Source: Ovis canadensis
Lineage: Eukaryota > Chordata > Mammalia > Artiodactyla > Bovidae
Length of the DNA stretch: 64,000 bases
Assembly (NCBI RefSeq): GCF_042477335.2
Contig: NC_091245.1
Coordinates: 87,024,501 to 87,088,500 of the forward strand
Direction of reading: 5' to 3'
In this document: positions 1-11,600 of the stretch, piece by piece
Numbering within the stretch: the stretch's first letter is position 1
Layout: each line of letters starts with the position of its first letter
Translations under genes and position numbers: made by a program
Notes under the pieces: model-generated
What the model saw: only the letters and a program-made list of their open reading frames with translations
Database searches by the model: none
Told to the model about the DNA's origin: nothing

Positions 1-720
1 AAAGAGGAGAGTGAAAAAGCTGGCTTAAAGCTCAACATTCAAAAAACGAAGATCATGGCATCTGGTCCCATCACTTCATGGCAAATAGATGGGGAAACAG
101 TGGAAACAGTGTCAGACTTTATTTTTTGGGGCTCCAAAATCACCAGATGGTGATTGCAGCCATGAAATTAAAAGACACTTGCTCCTTGGAAGGAAAGTTA
201 TGACCAACCTAGATAGCTATTCAAAAGCAGAGACATTACTTTGCCAACAAAGGTCTGTCTAGTCAAGGCTATGGTTTTTCAAGTGGTCATGTAGGGATGT
301 GAGAGTTGGACTGTGAAGAAAGCTGAGTGCCGAAGAACTGATGTTTTTGAACTGTGGTGTTGGAAAAGACTCCTGAGAGCCCCTTGGACTGCAAGGAGAT
401 CCAACTAGTCCATTCTAAGGGAGATCAGCCCTGGGTGTTCTTTGGAAGGAGTGATGCTGAAGCTAAAACTCCAGTACTTTGGCCACCTCATGCAAAGAGT
501 TGACTCATTGGAAAAGACCCTGTTGCTGGGAGGGATTTGGGGCAGGAGGAGAAGGGGACGACAGAGGATGAGAGGCTGGCTGGATGGCATCATGGACTCG
601 ATGGACGTGAGTCTGAGTGAACTCTGGGAGCTGGTGATGGACAGGTAGGCCTGGTGTGCTGCAATTCATGGGGTCGCAAAGAGTCGGACACTACTGAGCA
701 ACTGAACTGAACTGAACTGA
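1..720 (+). mobile_element. BovB (RTE) LINE, 3' end fragment
   Basis: Starts at the window edge inside the C-terminal reverse transcriptase region and runs to the typical BovB 3' end with repeated ACTGA units near 700-720. It is closely similar to 6070-6773, 36080-36797 and, reversed, to 15825-16530. Small gaps and stops break the frame, so it is dead. Confidence 0.93.
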
Positions 721-1740
721 ATAAGCTTGAGACCATGTTTAGAAGAACTTGCTATAAAAACTGAAGAAAAGCATATTCACCAAAATCTATGTAGGTATCT
801 TATTATAAGTTCATGTGTCCCCCAAATACTTACAAAAACCCAAGTTCAGAAAAATTAAGTATAGTAGTAATATTTCTTTAGAGTTTGGTCCATATCTAAT
901 CAGGCTCTTTTCTAATAAATTTTTATTTATCTAAAATGGCCACACAAAGGTAAATGACAAAATGAATTCTCTTTTAGCTATTGTTCTTATTTTAAATAAT
1001 ACACCCAACAATTTTCTAACAGTTTACCAGGCTTTCTGTGTTGAGTATAATAAAGCATGTGCAAAGACTCAGTTCTACAAATAACATGTAAATCTGGATT
1101 ATATACAAAAGTTCAAATTGAAACTCTGATCAATCTACTGATAACATAAAAAGTATGCTCCTGACTTTATTTCTATAACTTTAGAATCCCATTTATCCAG
1201 ATACCATAATGCAAAATGGTATCTGTGCTATGCCTCAAGTATAATAGGTACCTAATTAATAACTTGTCTGATACATCAAAATGTTTTCTTTGATCCAACC
1301 CATAACCTAAGTCTGTCTAGCTCATGTAGCCATCAGCAGGACCCAGGAAAAACAGAAGCCTCAGCAACACACTTAAACATTTTGCTCACTGGTCATCCAC
1401 CCTCAGTCTCTATTTGTGGTAAGAAGGGAAGCATAGAGATCCTAAGAAAATCAGGCCTAGAGAATTGGGAATGTTCTGGACTCAGGTGGGGCTCTTGAAA
1501 AAGTATTGTCAGGCACAATGCTCAGTGTTGTCAATTCTAACAGGCAACTATGAAGCTTCCCTGAAGAATTTAAAAATAAAATTGCCCTCTTTGAACTCTC
1601 TCTAAGATGAACATTTAAACTACTTAGAGTAGAAACACAAAGTCACCTTAAAGCTGACAAGCAGATAATGCTTGGATGGGTATTGTCAATGGAAGTGAAA
1701 ACTCAAAGACAAGTTTCCAGTGTTGGTAACAAGGCAGTCT
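721..1740. other. AT-rich non-coding stretch, nothing recognised
   Basis: Low-GC sequence with no open frame of note, no clear SINE or LINE and no splice-flanked exon that I can recognise. Confidence 0.5.
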
Positions 1741-1930
1741 TTTTTTTTAAGATTTTTTTTTTGGGGGGGGGCACCATTTTTAAAGTCTTTATTGAATTTG
1801 TTACAATATTGTTTTATGTTTTGGTTTTTGGCTGGGAGGTATGTCAGATTTCAGCTCCCCAACCAGGGTTTGAACGCACTGCATTGGAATGCATAGTCTT
1901 AACCATTGGACCACCAGGTAAGTCCCACAA
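1741..1930 (-). mobile_element. CHR-type tRNA-Glu SINE
   Basis: Read on the minus strand it has the family start (ACCTGGTGGTCCAATGGTTAAGACT), a box B-like stretch and an A-rich tail, seen here as the T/G run at 1741-1770. The open frame across it is a shadow. Confidence 0.8.
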
Positions 1931-2654
1931 GGCAGTCTTGAAGATAGATCCCAGGCAACATACCCCCTCTGTATTGCTTCAATCCCTGGGGAGCCATTTT
2001 TCCTTGTTTCTGTATCAGCCCTAACCTTATCTTACCAGATGCTCTAGGTAAAGCATTCATGTAACTCTCCAAATTCTGGTCACCCTCATAATTAATGTTT
2101 CTGTGTCCCACTGCCTAGAGAAGGGAAGAATTTGTTGGCCACACAATGCAAGTTTTAGGTTAGATCTGTAAATTAGCATCCATTTACAAACCATGGTCTT
2201 ATGAATTTGGTTTCTTTGAGTCTGAGTCACCCCAAGAGATGGATGTGCTCTCTATTTGCTGATGAAATCAGTTTCCAAGCCTGCCATGCTGCAAATCAAA
2301 CTCAGCTACAATACATTCTCCCAAGTAACCTCCTGAGGCCTCTTGGGAAGCAGCCAAATGACTCTCCAGACAGCGCCAAGTGAACTCTTTCCCTCATTTT
2401 AAAATTTCTACACTTAGAATTAATAATTCAGTTTTTACCTAAGGAAACCAGGTTACAGTAAAACCAACAATTTCAAGTGAATCATAGCTAGCTCTCAGAC
2501 ACTCTACTTGAGCAAATAATAAACATGCTCGCTAAAAAAAAAAAGGTATAAATCCTTTTTAAAGGGCTTCACTTTAAAGAAAATGGGGGAGGAGAGCTAT
2601 TAGAGATTAAAAGAAATTTAGACATACTCACCAAATGCAATTCGTGACACCCTG
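1931..2654. other. Unique non-coding sequence
   Basis: No gene or repeat recognised. A short A-run lies near 2535. Small open frames here show no family features. Confidence 0.45.
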
Positions 2655-3148
2655 TTTAGATCCTGTTACTAAGAAACTGTGGTAGGCAGAGTAACAGCCC
2701 CCCAAAGATGTCCATGTGCTAATCCTCAGAATCTGGGAATGTTACACGGTAAAAGAGATTTTGCTGTGATCAAAGCCTTGAAATAAGGAGAGTAGCCTGG
2801 TCTCTCCAGGTGGGTCCAATATAATCACATGGGTCCTTGAAAGCAGAGAATCTTTCCCAGCTGGGGATTAGGGGAGCTACGACGATGGAAGAAGGGTCAG
2901 AGAGATGGAACATTACTAGCTTTGAAGATGGAAGAGGACAGTAAGTCAAAGAATGTAGCCTCTAAAAGCTGGAAAAGGCAAGTGAACAGATTCTCTTCTA
3001 AGGCATCCAGAAAAGAACGCAGCCACACTGATACTTTGATTTTAGCCCAGTAAAGACGTCAAACACTTCTGACCTAGAAAGCTGAAAAGATAATGAATTT
3101 GTGTCAGTGTATTTGCAGTTACTTGTTACAGCAGCGATAGAAAACTAA
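2655..3148 (+). mobile_element. Solo LTR fossil of the MaLR (MLT1-like) group
   Basis: Carries phrases typical of the group: the CCCCCAAAGATGTCCATGTG start, a GGTGGGTCCAAT middle, and a GTTACAGCAGCGATAG-AAACTAATAC end. No internal viral region is attached. It is an old, broken mammalian LTR, probably tens of millions of years old. The exact subfamily is not certain. Confidence 0.7.
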
Positions 3149-3504
3149 TACAACTGAAAGCTATTTTGAGACAAATGAGCAGAGTTAAACAGGGATTGAT
3201 TGGGCATGAGTTGGAATATTGAGGAATTAAGGTTAATTTTTATTAGGGTATCGTAACAGCATTCGGGCTTTTTTAGCCTTTTAGAGAAACATACGGGAGT
3301 ACTTATACATGAAATGACACAATGGTACCTGTGATTTGCTTTAAAGTAACACTGCCCCTCCCAGAAGATAAGATATTACATTAGGTTGGTTAACTGTTGA
3401 AGCCCAGGGCTCAAGATACTATTTTGTATATGCTTGAGGTTTTTCATAGTAAGTTAAAAAAAAAGGTAAATTAACTTAGGAGAGTGCACCAGAATGCTAT
3501 ATAG

Positions 3505-3900
3505 GTCAGCACTATCCAAATTTGTCTGTAATGAAATGTATTACCACTGTTCAGTGCAGTAGCCACTAGCCATGGGGCTATTGAGCATTTGAAATATAAG
3601 TAGTGCAACAGATTTTTTTTTTTGCCTTTTTCATCAAAACATTTATTAAATGCATATCTGCATGTGGCATGAACTGTGAATGAGCTATTATAGGCTTGCT
3701 GCTACTGCTGTTAAGTCACTTGAGCCAAGTCTAACTCTTTGCAACCCCATGGACTGTAGCCCACCAAGCTCCTCTGTCCATGGGATTTCCCAGGCAAGAA
3801 TACTGGAGAGGGTTGCCATTTCTTTCTCCCAACTGAGGAATTTTAATTTCAATTTTAATTGACTAAACAATAGTGCAGCTCTATATACTGAAAAAGAGCC
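3505..3900 (+). mobile_element. MER5A-like hAT DNA transposon remnant, interrupted
   Basis: 3505-3610 matches the remembered MER5A text (GTAGCCACTAGCCATGGGGC, then TTGAGCATTTGAAATATAAG). The element resumes at about 3832 with AACTGAGGAATTTTAATTT. The gap holds a reverse Bov-tA SINE and about 80 bp of other sequence. Confidence 0.65.
3690..3832 (-). mobile_element. Bov-tA type SINE
   Basis: Reverse copy with the family text CCATGGACTGTAGCCCACCA. Its tail is made of CAG-type units, seen as GCTGCTACTGCTG at the low end. It splits the MER5A-like remnant. Confidence 0.85.
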
Positions 3901-4497
3901 ACAACGCCTTACAGTTAGAATTGCGTTAATAAGCAAGCTCATGAATCAAGTCAGTGCACACTTGTTATGCCTATCTGCCCAATATCTCTTTCCCTTTCTT
4001 GCTAATGGCAGTACCTAGCTCCCAGTCCCCCTCTCAGCCCTTCTTCACAAAGAGGTAGGGCATGAGATCCAGGCTATAACACAACTTCTTCCTAGCTGAA
4101 GAATAATGATCAAAGCCAGGACAACCACACCCTTTGCTTGAAATCTTCTGTATTTGGAAGTAAAGTATTCTCTTCATCAGGAGTTGTACGGATGGAGCCC
4201 TAAAATTGCTGGCTATCTTATTCCTTGATACACTGAGGCTCCTAAGAGAGTAAAACCAAAATTAGGATAAAGATGGGCAGAGTCATGAGTCTCTTCAAGC
4301 TTTTATATCCAGTGAAAAATGAAGTCAACTCCATCCTTTTTTTCTCTTCAATTGGATAAGCCAATAAATTCTTTTTTTTTTTTGCTTATGTTATTTTTAA
4401 GTCCTAACACTCACGATCTCTAAAGCTTTAATACAAATTCTCATAAAAAAATTTCTTAATGCCAGGGTTATTAGCAAAATAGTAAGACTAGTGGTAC

Positions 4498-7088
4498 TTC
4501 TATAAGCTAAATTGCATCCCCCTAATCCCCAGTGCATGGACATTGCCAGATGGTCAACACTGAAATCACACTGATTATATTCTTTGCAGCCAAAGATGGA
4601 GAAGCTCTATACAGTCAACAAAAACAAGACTGGGAGCTGACTGTGGCTCAGATCATGAACTCCTTATTACCAAATTCAGACTTAAATTGAAGAAAGTAGG
4701 GAAAACCACTAGATCATTCAGGTATGACCTAAATCAAATCCCTTATGATTATACAGTGGAAGTGACAAATAGATTTAAGGGACTAGATCTGACAGAGTGC
4801 CTTATGAACTATGGATGGAGGTTCATGACATTGTACAGGAGACTGGGATCAAGACCATCCCCATGGAAAAGAAATGCAAAAAAGCAAAATGGCTGTCTGA
4901 GGAGGCCTTACAAATAGCTGTGAAAAGGAGAGGTGAAAAGCAAAGGAGAAAAGGAAAGATATAAGCATCTGAATGCAGAGTTCCAAAGAATAGCAAGAAG
5001 AGATAAGAAAGCCCTCCTCGGTGATCAATGCAAAGAAATAGAGGAAAACAACAGAATGGAAAAGACTAGAGATCTCTTCAAGAAAATTAGAGCCACCAAG
5101 GAAACATTTCATGCAAAGATGGGCTCGATAAAGGACAGAAATGCTATGGACCTAAGAGAAGCAGAAGATATTAAGAAGAGGTGGCAAGAATACACAGAAC
5201 TGTACAAAAAAGATCTTCACGACCCAGATAATCATGATGGTGTGATCACTCACCTAGAGCCAGACATCCTGGAATGTGAAGTCAAGTGGGCCTTAGAAAG
5301 CATCATTACGAACAAAGCTAGTGGAGGTGATGGAATTCCAGTTGAGCTGTTTCAAATCCTGAAAGATGATGCTGTGAAAGTGCTGCACTCAATATGCCAG
5401 CAAATTTGGAAAACTCAGCAGTGGCCACAGGACTGGAAAAGGTCAGTTTTCATTCCAATCCTTAAGAAAGGCAATGCCAAAGAATGCTCCAACTACCGCA
5501 CAATTGCACTCATCTCACATGCTAGTAAAGTAATGCTCAAAATTCTCCAAGCCAGGCTTCAGCAATATGTGAACCGTGAACTTCCAGATGTTCAAGCTGG
5601 TTTTAGAAAAGGCAGAAGAACCAGAGATCAAATTGCCAACACCCACTGGATCATCAAAAAAGCAAGAGTTCCAGAAAAACATCAATTTCTCCTTTATTGT
5701 CTATGCCAAAGGCTTTGACTGTATGGATCACAAAAAACTGGAAAATTCTGAAAGAGATGGGAATACCAGACCACCTGATCTGCCTCTTGAAAAACCTGTA
5801 TGCAGGTCAGGAAGCGACAGTTAGAACTGGACATGGAACGACAGACTGGTTCCAAATAGGAAAAGGAGTATGTCAAGGCTGTATATTGTCACCCTGCTTC
5901 TTTTAACTTATATGCAGAGTACATCATGAGAAACGCTGGGCTGGAAGAAGCACAAGGTGGAATGAAGATTGCCAGGAGAAATATTAATCACCTCAGATAT
6001 GCAGATGATACCACCCGTATGGCACAAAGTGAAGAAGAACTAAAGAGCCTCTTCATGAAAGTGAAAGAGGACAGTGAAAAAGTTGGCTTAAAGCTCAACA
6101 TTCAGAAAACTAAGATCATGGCATCCAGTCCCATCACTTCATGGCAAATAGATGGGGAAACAGTGGAAACAGTGTCAGACTTTATTTTTCTGGGCTCCAA
6201 AATCACTGCAGATGGTGACTGCAGCCGTGAAATTAAAAGACACTTACTCCTTGGAAGGAAAGTTATGACCAACCTAGACAGCATATTAAAAAGCAAAGAC
6301 ATTACTTTGCCGACTAAGGTCCATCTAGTCAAGGCTATGGTTTTTCCAGTAGTCATGAATGGATGTGAGAGTTGGACTATAAAGAAAGCTGAGCGCCAAG
6401 AATTGATGCTTTTGAACTGTGGTGTTGGAAAAGACCCTTGAGAGTCCCTTGGACTGCAAGGAGATCCAACCAGTTCATCCTAACAGAGATCAGTCCTGAG
6501 TCTTCATTGGAAGGACTTATGTTGAAGCTGAAACTCCAATACTTTGGCCACCTGATGCGAAGGGCTGACTCATTTGAAAAGACCCTGATGCTGGGAAAGA
6601 TTGAGGGCAGGAGGAGAAGGGGACAACAGAAGAGATGGTTGGATGGCATCACCGACTGAATGGACATGAGTTTGGGTAAACTCTGAGAGTTGGTGATGGA
6701 CAGAGAGGCCTGGCATGCTGTGGTTCATAGGGTGGCAAAGAGTCGGACATGACTGAGCAACTTAACTGAACTGAATCCCCAACTGACTGCAGAAAGGACA
6801 TTTAAGGTGGTGCTTAAGGTTAAATGAGGTCATAAGGGTGGAATCATTATCCCACAGAACTGGTGGCCTTATAACAGGGAGGAATAGAAGAGGTCTCTCT
6901 CAGCCATGTGAGCACAGGGAGAAGGCAGCTATCTGCAGTCCAGGAAGACTCCTTACCAGTACCTGACCTATTGGCACCCTGATCTCAAGACTTCTAGTCT
7001 TCAGAACTGTGAAAACATAAATTTCCATTGTTTAAGCCAGCCACTCAGTCTGACATTTTTGTTATGGGAGCCCAAGCTGACTAATACA
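4498..7088 (+). mobile_element. MaLR/MST-type solo LTR fossil split by a BovB
   Basis: The left piece is 4498-4531 and the right piece 6782-7088. The right piece holds family text such as GGTTAAATGAGGTCATAAGG and GGCACCCTGATCTC and ends in CTGACTAATACAG. The BovB between them is flanked by the 8-bp repeat AATCCCCA, so the LTR was there first. It is an old, broken element with no internal part. Confidence 0.65.
4532..6773 (+). mobile_element. BovB (RTE) LINE, 5'-truncated
   Basis: 5'-truncated copy running to the ACTGAACTGA 3' end, with target repeat AATCCCCA at 4524-4531 and 6774-6781. Translated pieces show the RTE reverse transcriptase: KASGGDGIPVELFQ in the frame at 4933-5718, AGFRKGRRTRDQIA further on, and the catalytic HLRYADDTT in the frame at 5926-6441. 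The frame is broken in several places, notably around 5700 and 5905, so no whole ORF2 remains. Its YADD motif is kept. Confidence 0.95.
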
Positions 7089-7183
7089 GGCACCCAGTAT
7101 AACTCCACTACTGCCGGTTACCACCAGGTCATTCTTCAGGGTCAACCAGACTCTGACTAGCAAAAATAGTAACATACTGATCT

Positions 7184-8464
7184 TTTATTATTCCACGCTC
7201 AATCTTGATTTCAGTTTAAAGTAGATTTTTAACTGGCTTTTGCTTTTTCAAATAAAAATATCAGGCCAGGTATCTTGAATCTCACAATCAATTCAGGAGC
7301 ATTACAAGAATAATACAGAAAAAAAAGTTTTTAGTGAATTATAAGGGAGAGAAAAGCTGATAAATCATATAGTCAAACTCAAGCAGTAATCTTTTTAATT
7401 TTTCATACTTTATTCTCTACATTGATAGGTTAAGAAAGTGAAATCTTCCTAAATACTGATTCATAGACAATGCTTATAAGCGGCACACGAAAACATTCAG
7501 TTTCACAAAGAGTAATATCCAGTGATCCCTTTAAATGCAATTTTAATCCTTACTTTCAGCTAAGTGCAATAATACAATGAGCTAAATACACACAAAATTT
7601 GTGAACTACAAAAGTGGTTTCCATAGCCACACATGGTTTTAGTCAAGTATACATTTTCAGAATAAATAAATACTAACAAATATGTTAATAAAACACTACC
7701 CCAAATGCTTACCTGCCATCAACTTTTCAGCAATGCCATTCCTGCTACTGAAAGCACTTTCTGAAGTTTTAATCTGACCTGGGAAAATGAGTTCTTTTAA
7801 AATCTGACAAACAGTATATTATAAACCCCAGAGATTTTTAATCCAGTATGTCTTTCAACACAGAACCATTCATAGGAAATTCTTAGTTTCTCAAAAAATA
7901 AAAAAAAATCACTCTTGTTATCTAAAGAGTATTAAATTATCTTAAGACAAATAAACACTCCTACAAAAGACTGTACTTTCTAATATTGTTTTCTCCTTAA
8001 AAGAAACACAAACCAGTTCACCATCTTTTAATAACTTACACTACTTTGGTCTAAAAGCTTTAGAAATATATGAAACACATCTTAGCTATCAAAGTCAAAG
8101 GTGCCATTTAGATTTCACATATTAAACAGCTATAGTACAACCTACAATGGCACAAGTATACATAAATATTAATTCATCATTGAGATGGTCAAGAGTCAGA
8201 AGAAACTGAATGGTTTGCAAACCAAAGGTACTTTGACTTACATGTGGTCATTAAAATCTAATATGTCATTCAAGTAGGGTAATATAATGGCAGGCAATTA
8301 AAGGCTCATATATCACTCTAAAATTGAAAACATGAAAATAAAGCCTGAAAACTTTGTGGTTCTCCATTTTTTCATTCACATGGTTAGGTATCAGGGCCTT
8401 ACTGTGGAAAATACAGTTATTAAGTATGGTTTCCCCAGAACATAATGAAGCTTCAGAAAAGATG
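7184..8464 (-). other. TAF13: Probable TAF13 3' UTR
   Basis: AT-rich sequence directly after the TAF13 stop codon, free of recognisable repeats down to the LTR ending at 7088. AATAAA signals on the minus strand lie at 7409-7414 and 7184-7189; either could be the polyadenylation site. The true end is not known from sequence alone and may be longer or shorter. Confidence 0.4.
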
Positions 8465-8635
8465 TCAAGATCCATAGTTTGCTTCATCAAATGCTTTTCT
8501 AGCGCGTTTCAATTCTTCATTCATAGTAAGCAAGTCTTTAACCCTAGCAAACTTTCTTGGGTCCTTTCGAATCAAGAAGACGATATCTTCAACTTGTACC
8601 CGACCTTGTCTTCCAATTGACATTGCCTTATGAGT
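8465..8635 (-). CDS. TAF13: TAF13 coding exon 4 (terminal)
   Basis: Acceptor TTTGTAATAG. Encodes THKAMSIGRQGRVQVEDIVF through KAFDEANYGS and stops with TGA at 8465-8467. It completes the histone fold and the C-terminal helix. Confidence 0.97.
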   Translation of the reverse strand, partial: THKAMSIGRQGRVQVEDIVFLIRKDPRKFARVKDLLTMNEELKRARKAFDEANYGS

Positions 8636-11600
8636 CTATTACAAAGAAACATATTAAATTCAATTAATTTTTCAAAAATCTAACATTTTATTTTTTTAAC
8701 TATAATGCTGGTGAGTTTGAAGACTTCTCTTCTAATTATTATAGCTATTCATTCATGAATTGTCTTTCTATTAATGTTCTTTGTCCACTTCTACCATTAT
8801 TAGCAATGTTTCAGTGCTTGATAGACATTTTTTACACTAAAGTCATTAAAACTATCAAATCCATAGATGCTTCTTTTTGTATTTTGATATACATATTGAT
8901 CTTCATTTGTATAAAATGATTTTGTAATTTCTCTGTAACCACCCACTTCATTTAAACTTTGTGTCCATCTTGGTAGCTAATAAATATTGGTGGCTTTTCT
9001 TTAGACAAATCTCATCCCCTATGATTACATAATCATACTGTGTAAAACAAAAAACTCCTTGCAGCATATTTCTAATGACTGAAAAAAAAGAAACTAAATA
9101 TTTAATAAGGCATTGAACAAATTTGAGTACATCTAGCCAATTAATATTATGAAGCCATCAAAAATATTAAAAGTATTCTGCAGTGACACAGGGAAAGCAG
9201 GCTCTATGACTGTATGTACTACATGATTTCAATTTTGTAAAGTTTTAAAACATGTGTAAAAAGACAAAAGAATATTCACAAAAATCTCAGCATCAGTTAT
9301 CCCTTGGTAGAAGGGTTATAGCTTTCTATTTTCTTCTGGGCACTCTTTAATACTTTCTAAATTTAATATAAGCATATATAAAATAAATTTAATAATACTT
9401 TCTAAATTTAATATAAGCAGAAAAAGATTTTTTAAAATGCATACTCTCTGACCCAGTAATTTTACTTCTATTATTCTTTATGAAGGAAATAATCTAAAAC
9501 AAAGGGTAAAAATTCACAGGAACTGAACACAGCCAAACTCCGTATACCCATATATATACATGTATATCTCTCTCCATCCTTAATGATAAACGGTAACCAG
9601 AAACTTCCACAAAACAGGCACTCGAATAGTTTTTCAAAAGTATGTCACAGTTCTAGTCTAAAAGTTAGAATTTCAAATCCATTCCTCAGTTAACGAAGAC
9701 CAATTTAAAAAAAGTCTTACCATTTCAGTGATGAACTCTATGACAAGGTCTTCAAGAATATCTACTGATTCAGTATAAGGATTCTGGTCATCTCCAAACC
9801 CATACATCATACACCGTACTGTAAAAAGAACAATCATTTTTGTTTACTTAAAAGAACTTGACTTATACTTTTTTCATATTAGAATTGAACCAAGGTATAG
9901 AAGATATTGGTATAAAAGTATATTTTCATTATATTTGTTGTCTCCAAGTATGAATTTTGGTGTGAAAGGTATTAACCACTAGCTCATAACCAACTGTTCT
10001 TACCTAGCCTTCCCTAGGTAGAAACTCCCCTTCTCGCCTAGCTACTGAGCCCTGATATCAATATTCTTCCCTAACTTCTATTATCTACTCATCAACAACC
10101 CCAGAATACCTTTAAGTAGGAAACTTCTTAGCAGGAAAAGGGTGAGTAGCAATGGTTTAGCTATGTTTTTGGGGGGAGGAGGGCTGGAAAAAAGAAGGCA
10201 AAATCCTTTATGATACAACTATAAGGAAGAGGACATAAGAGAAAGCTCCAATTACCTTCTTACAGGAAGAACTGGTTAATCAAAAGGAGATAGCAAGAGC
10301 TTATAATACAGAATCTTGACATTTTATTCCCTGGATCAAAGCAACTGCCAGCGAAGCCCTTTTAGGCTTCATAGAAAACTCAAAAGAGAAGAAAAGTATA
10401 ATACGAAGTAATAAAAGTAACTGCTAATAGGTAAACCCCTTCATGGATCACTGTCTTCTCGTGGTGAAAGGGCTTTTATACCTCAATAAAGCTGAGTCAA
10501 GCACACAGGGCCACGCAAGACGGATGGGTCATAGTGGAGAGTTCTGACAAAACGTGATCCAGTGGAGGAAAGGAAAGCAAACTACCACAGTATACTTGCC
10601 ATTGAGAATCCTATGAATTGTATAAAAAGGCAAAAAAGATATCACACCGAAAGATGAGTCCCCCAGGTTGGAAGGTATCCAATATGCTACTTGGGGAGAC
10701 AACTACTAATAGCTTCAGAAAGAATGAAGCAGCTGGGCCAAAGTAGAAATAATACTCAGTTGTGGATGTGTCTGGTGATGAAAGTAAAACCCAATGTTGT
10801 AAAGAACAGTATTGCATAGGAACGTGGAGTGCTAGGTCCATGAATCAAGGTAAACTGGACGTGGTGAAGCAGGAGATGGCAAAGAGCAAACACCAACATC
10901 TTAGGAACCAGTGAACTAAAATGGATGGGAAAGGGCGAATTTAATTCAGATGACCATTATATCTACTACTGTGGGCAAGAATGCCATAGAAGAAATTGAG
11001 AAGCTCTCATAATCAACAAAAGAGTCCAAAATGCAGTACTTGGGTGCAAGCTCAAAAACAATAGAATGATCTTGGTTTGTTTCCAAGGCAAACCATTCAA
11101 TATCACAGTAATTCAAGTCTTTGCCCCAACCATTTATATACCCCTTACTACGTACGTGCCAGCCATTGTTGTAAGCTCATTTAATCCTCATGACAATTCT
11201 TTGAAATAGAAACCACTATTATCCCCATTATATACAGATGAGAAAATTGAGGCACAAAGTTAAGTAATTTACCCAAGGTCACACAGCTAGTGAGACAACT
11301 TGAATTTAAACTCAGAGGATCTGGCTCCAGAGTCTATACTCCTACCCAAAACAGTTACATTTCTTAGCAATTTAGAGCAGACAGGATCCGTATGGGTTCT
11401 TATCCTATAGTCTATAAATTCCCAATCAGTCCACAGACAACCTTTGAGAAGTCCCGGAACCCTACTGAAATTATATGGAAAAATTTTATACATTATTTGT
11501 GTGTGCACTTTTTCTGGAAGAATCAATTTGTATCAGATTCTCAAAGGGGTATGGTATATATGTGTATGTGTTGTGTGCTTAGTTGCTCAGTCATGTCCAA

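Noticed and set aside
4687-6441. Reverse transcriptase open frames as host genes or retrons
   Set aside because: They are BovB ORF2 pieces with LINE ends and target repeats. The same applies at 15825-17683, 34771-36797 and 53687-55951.
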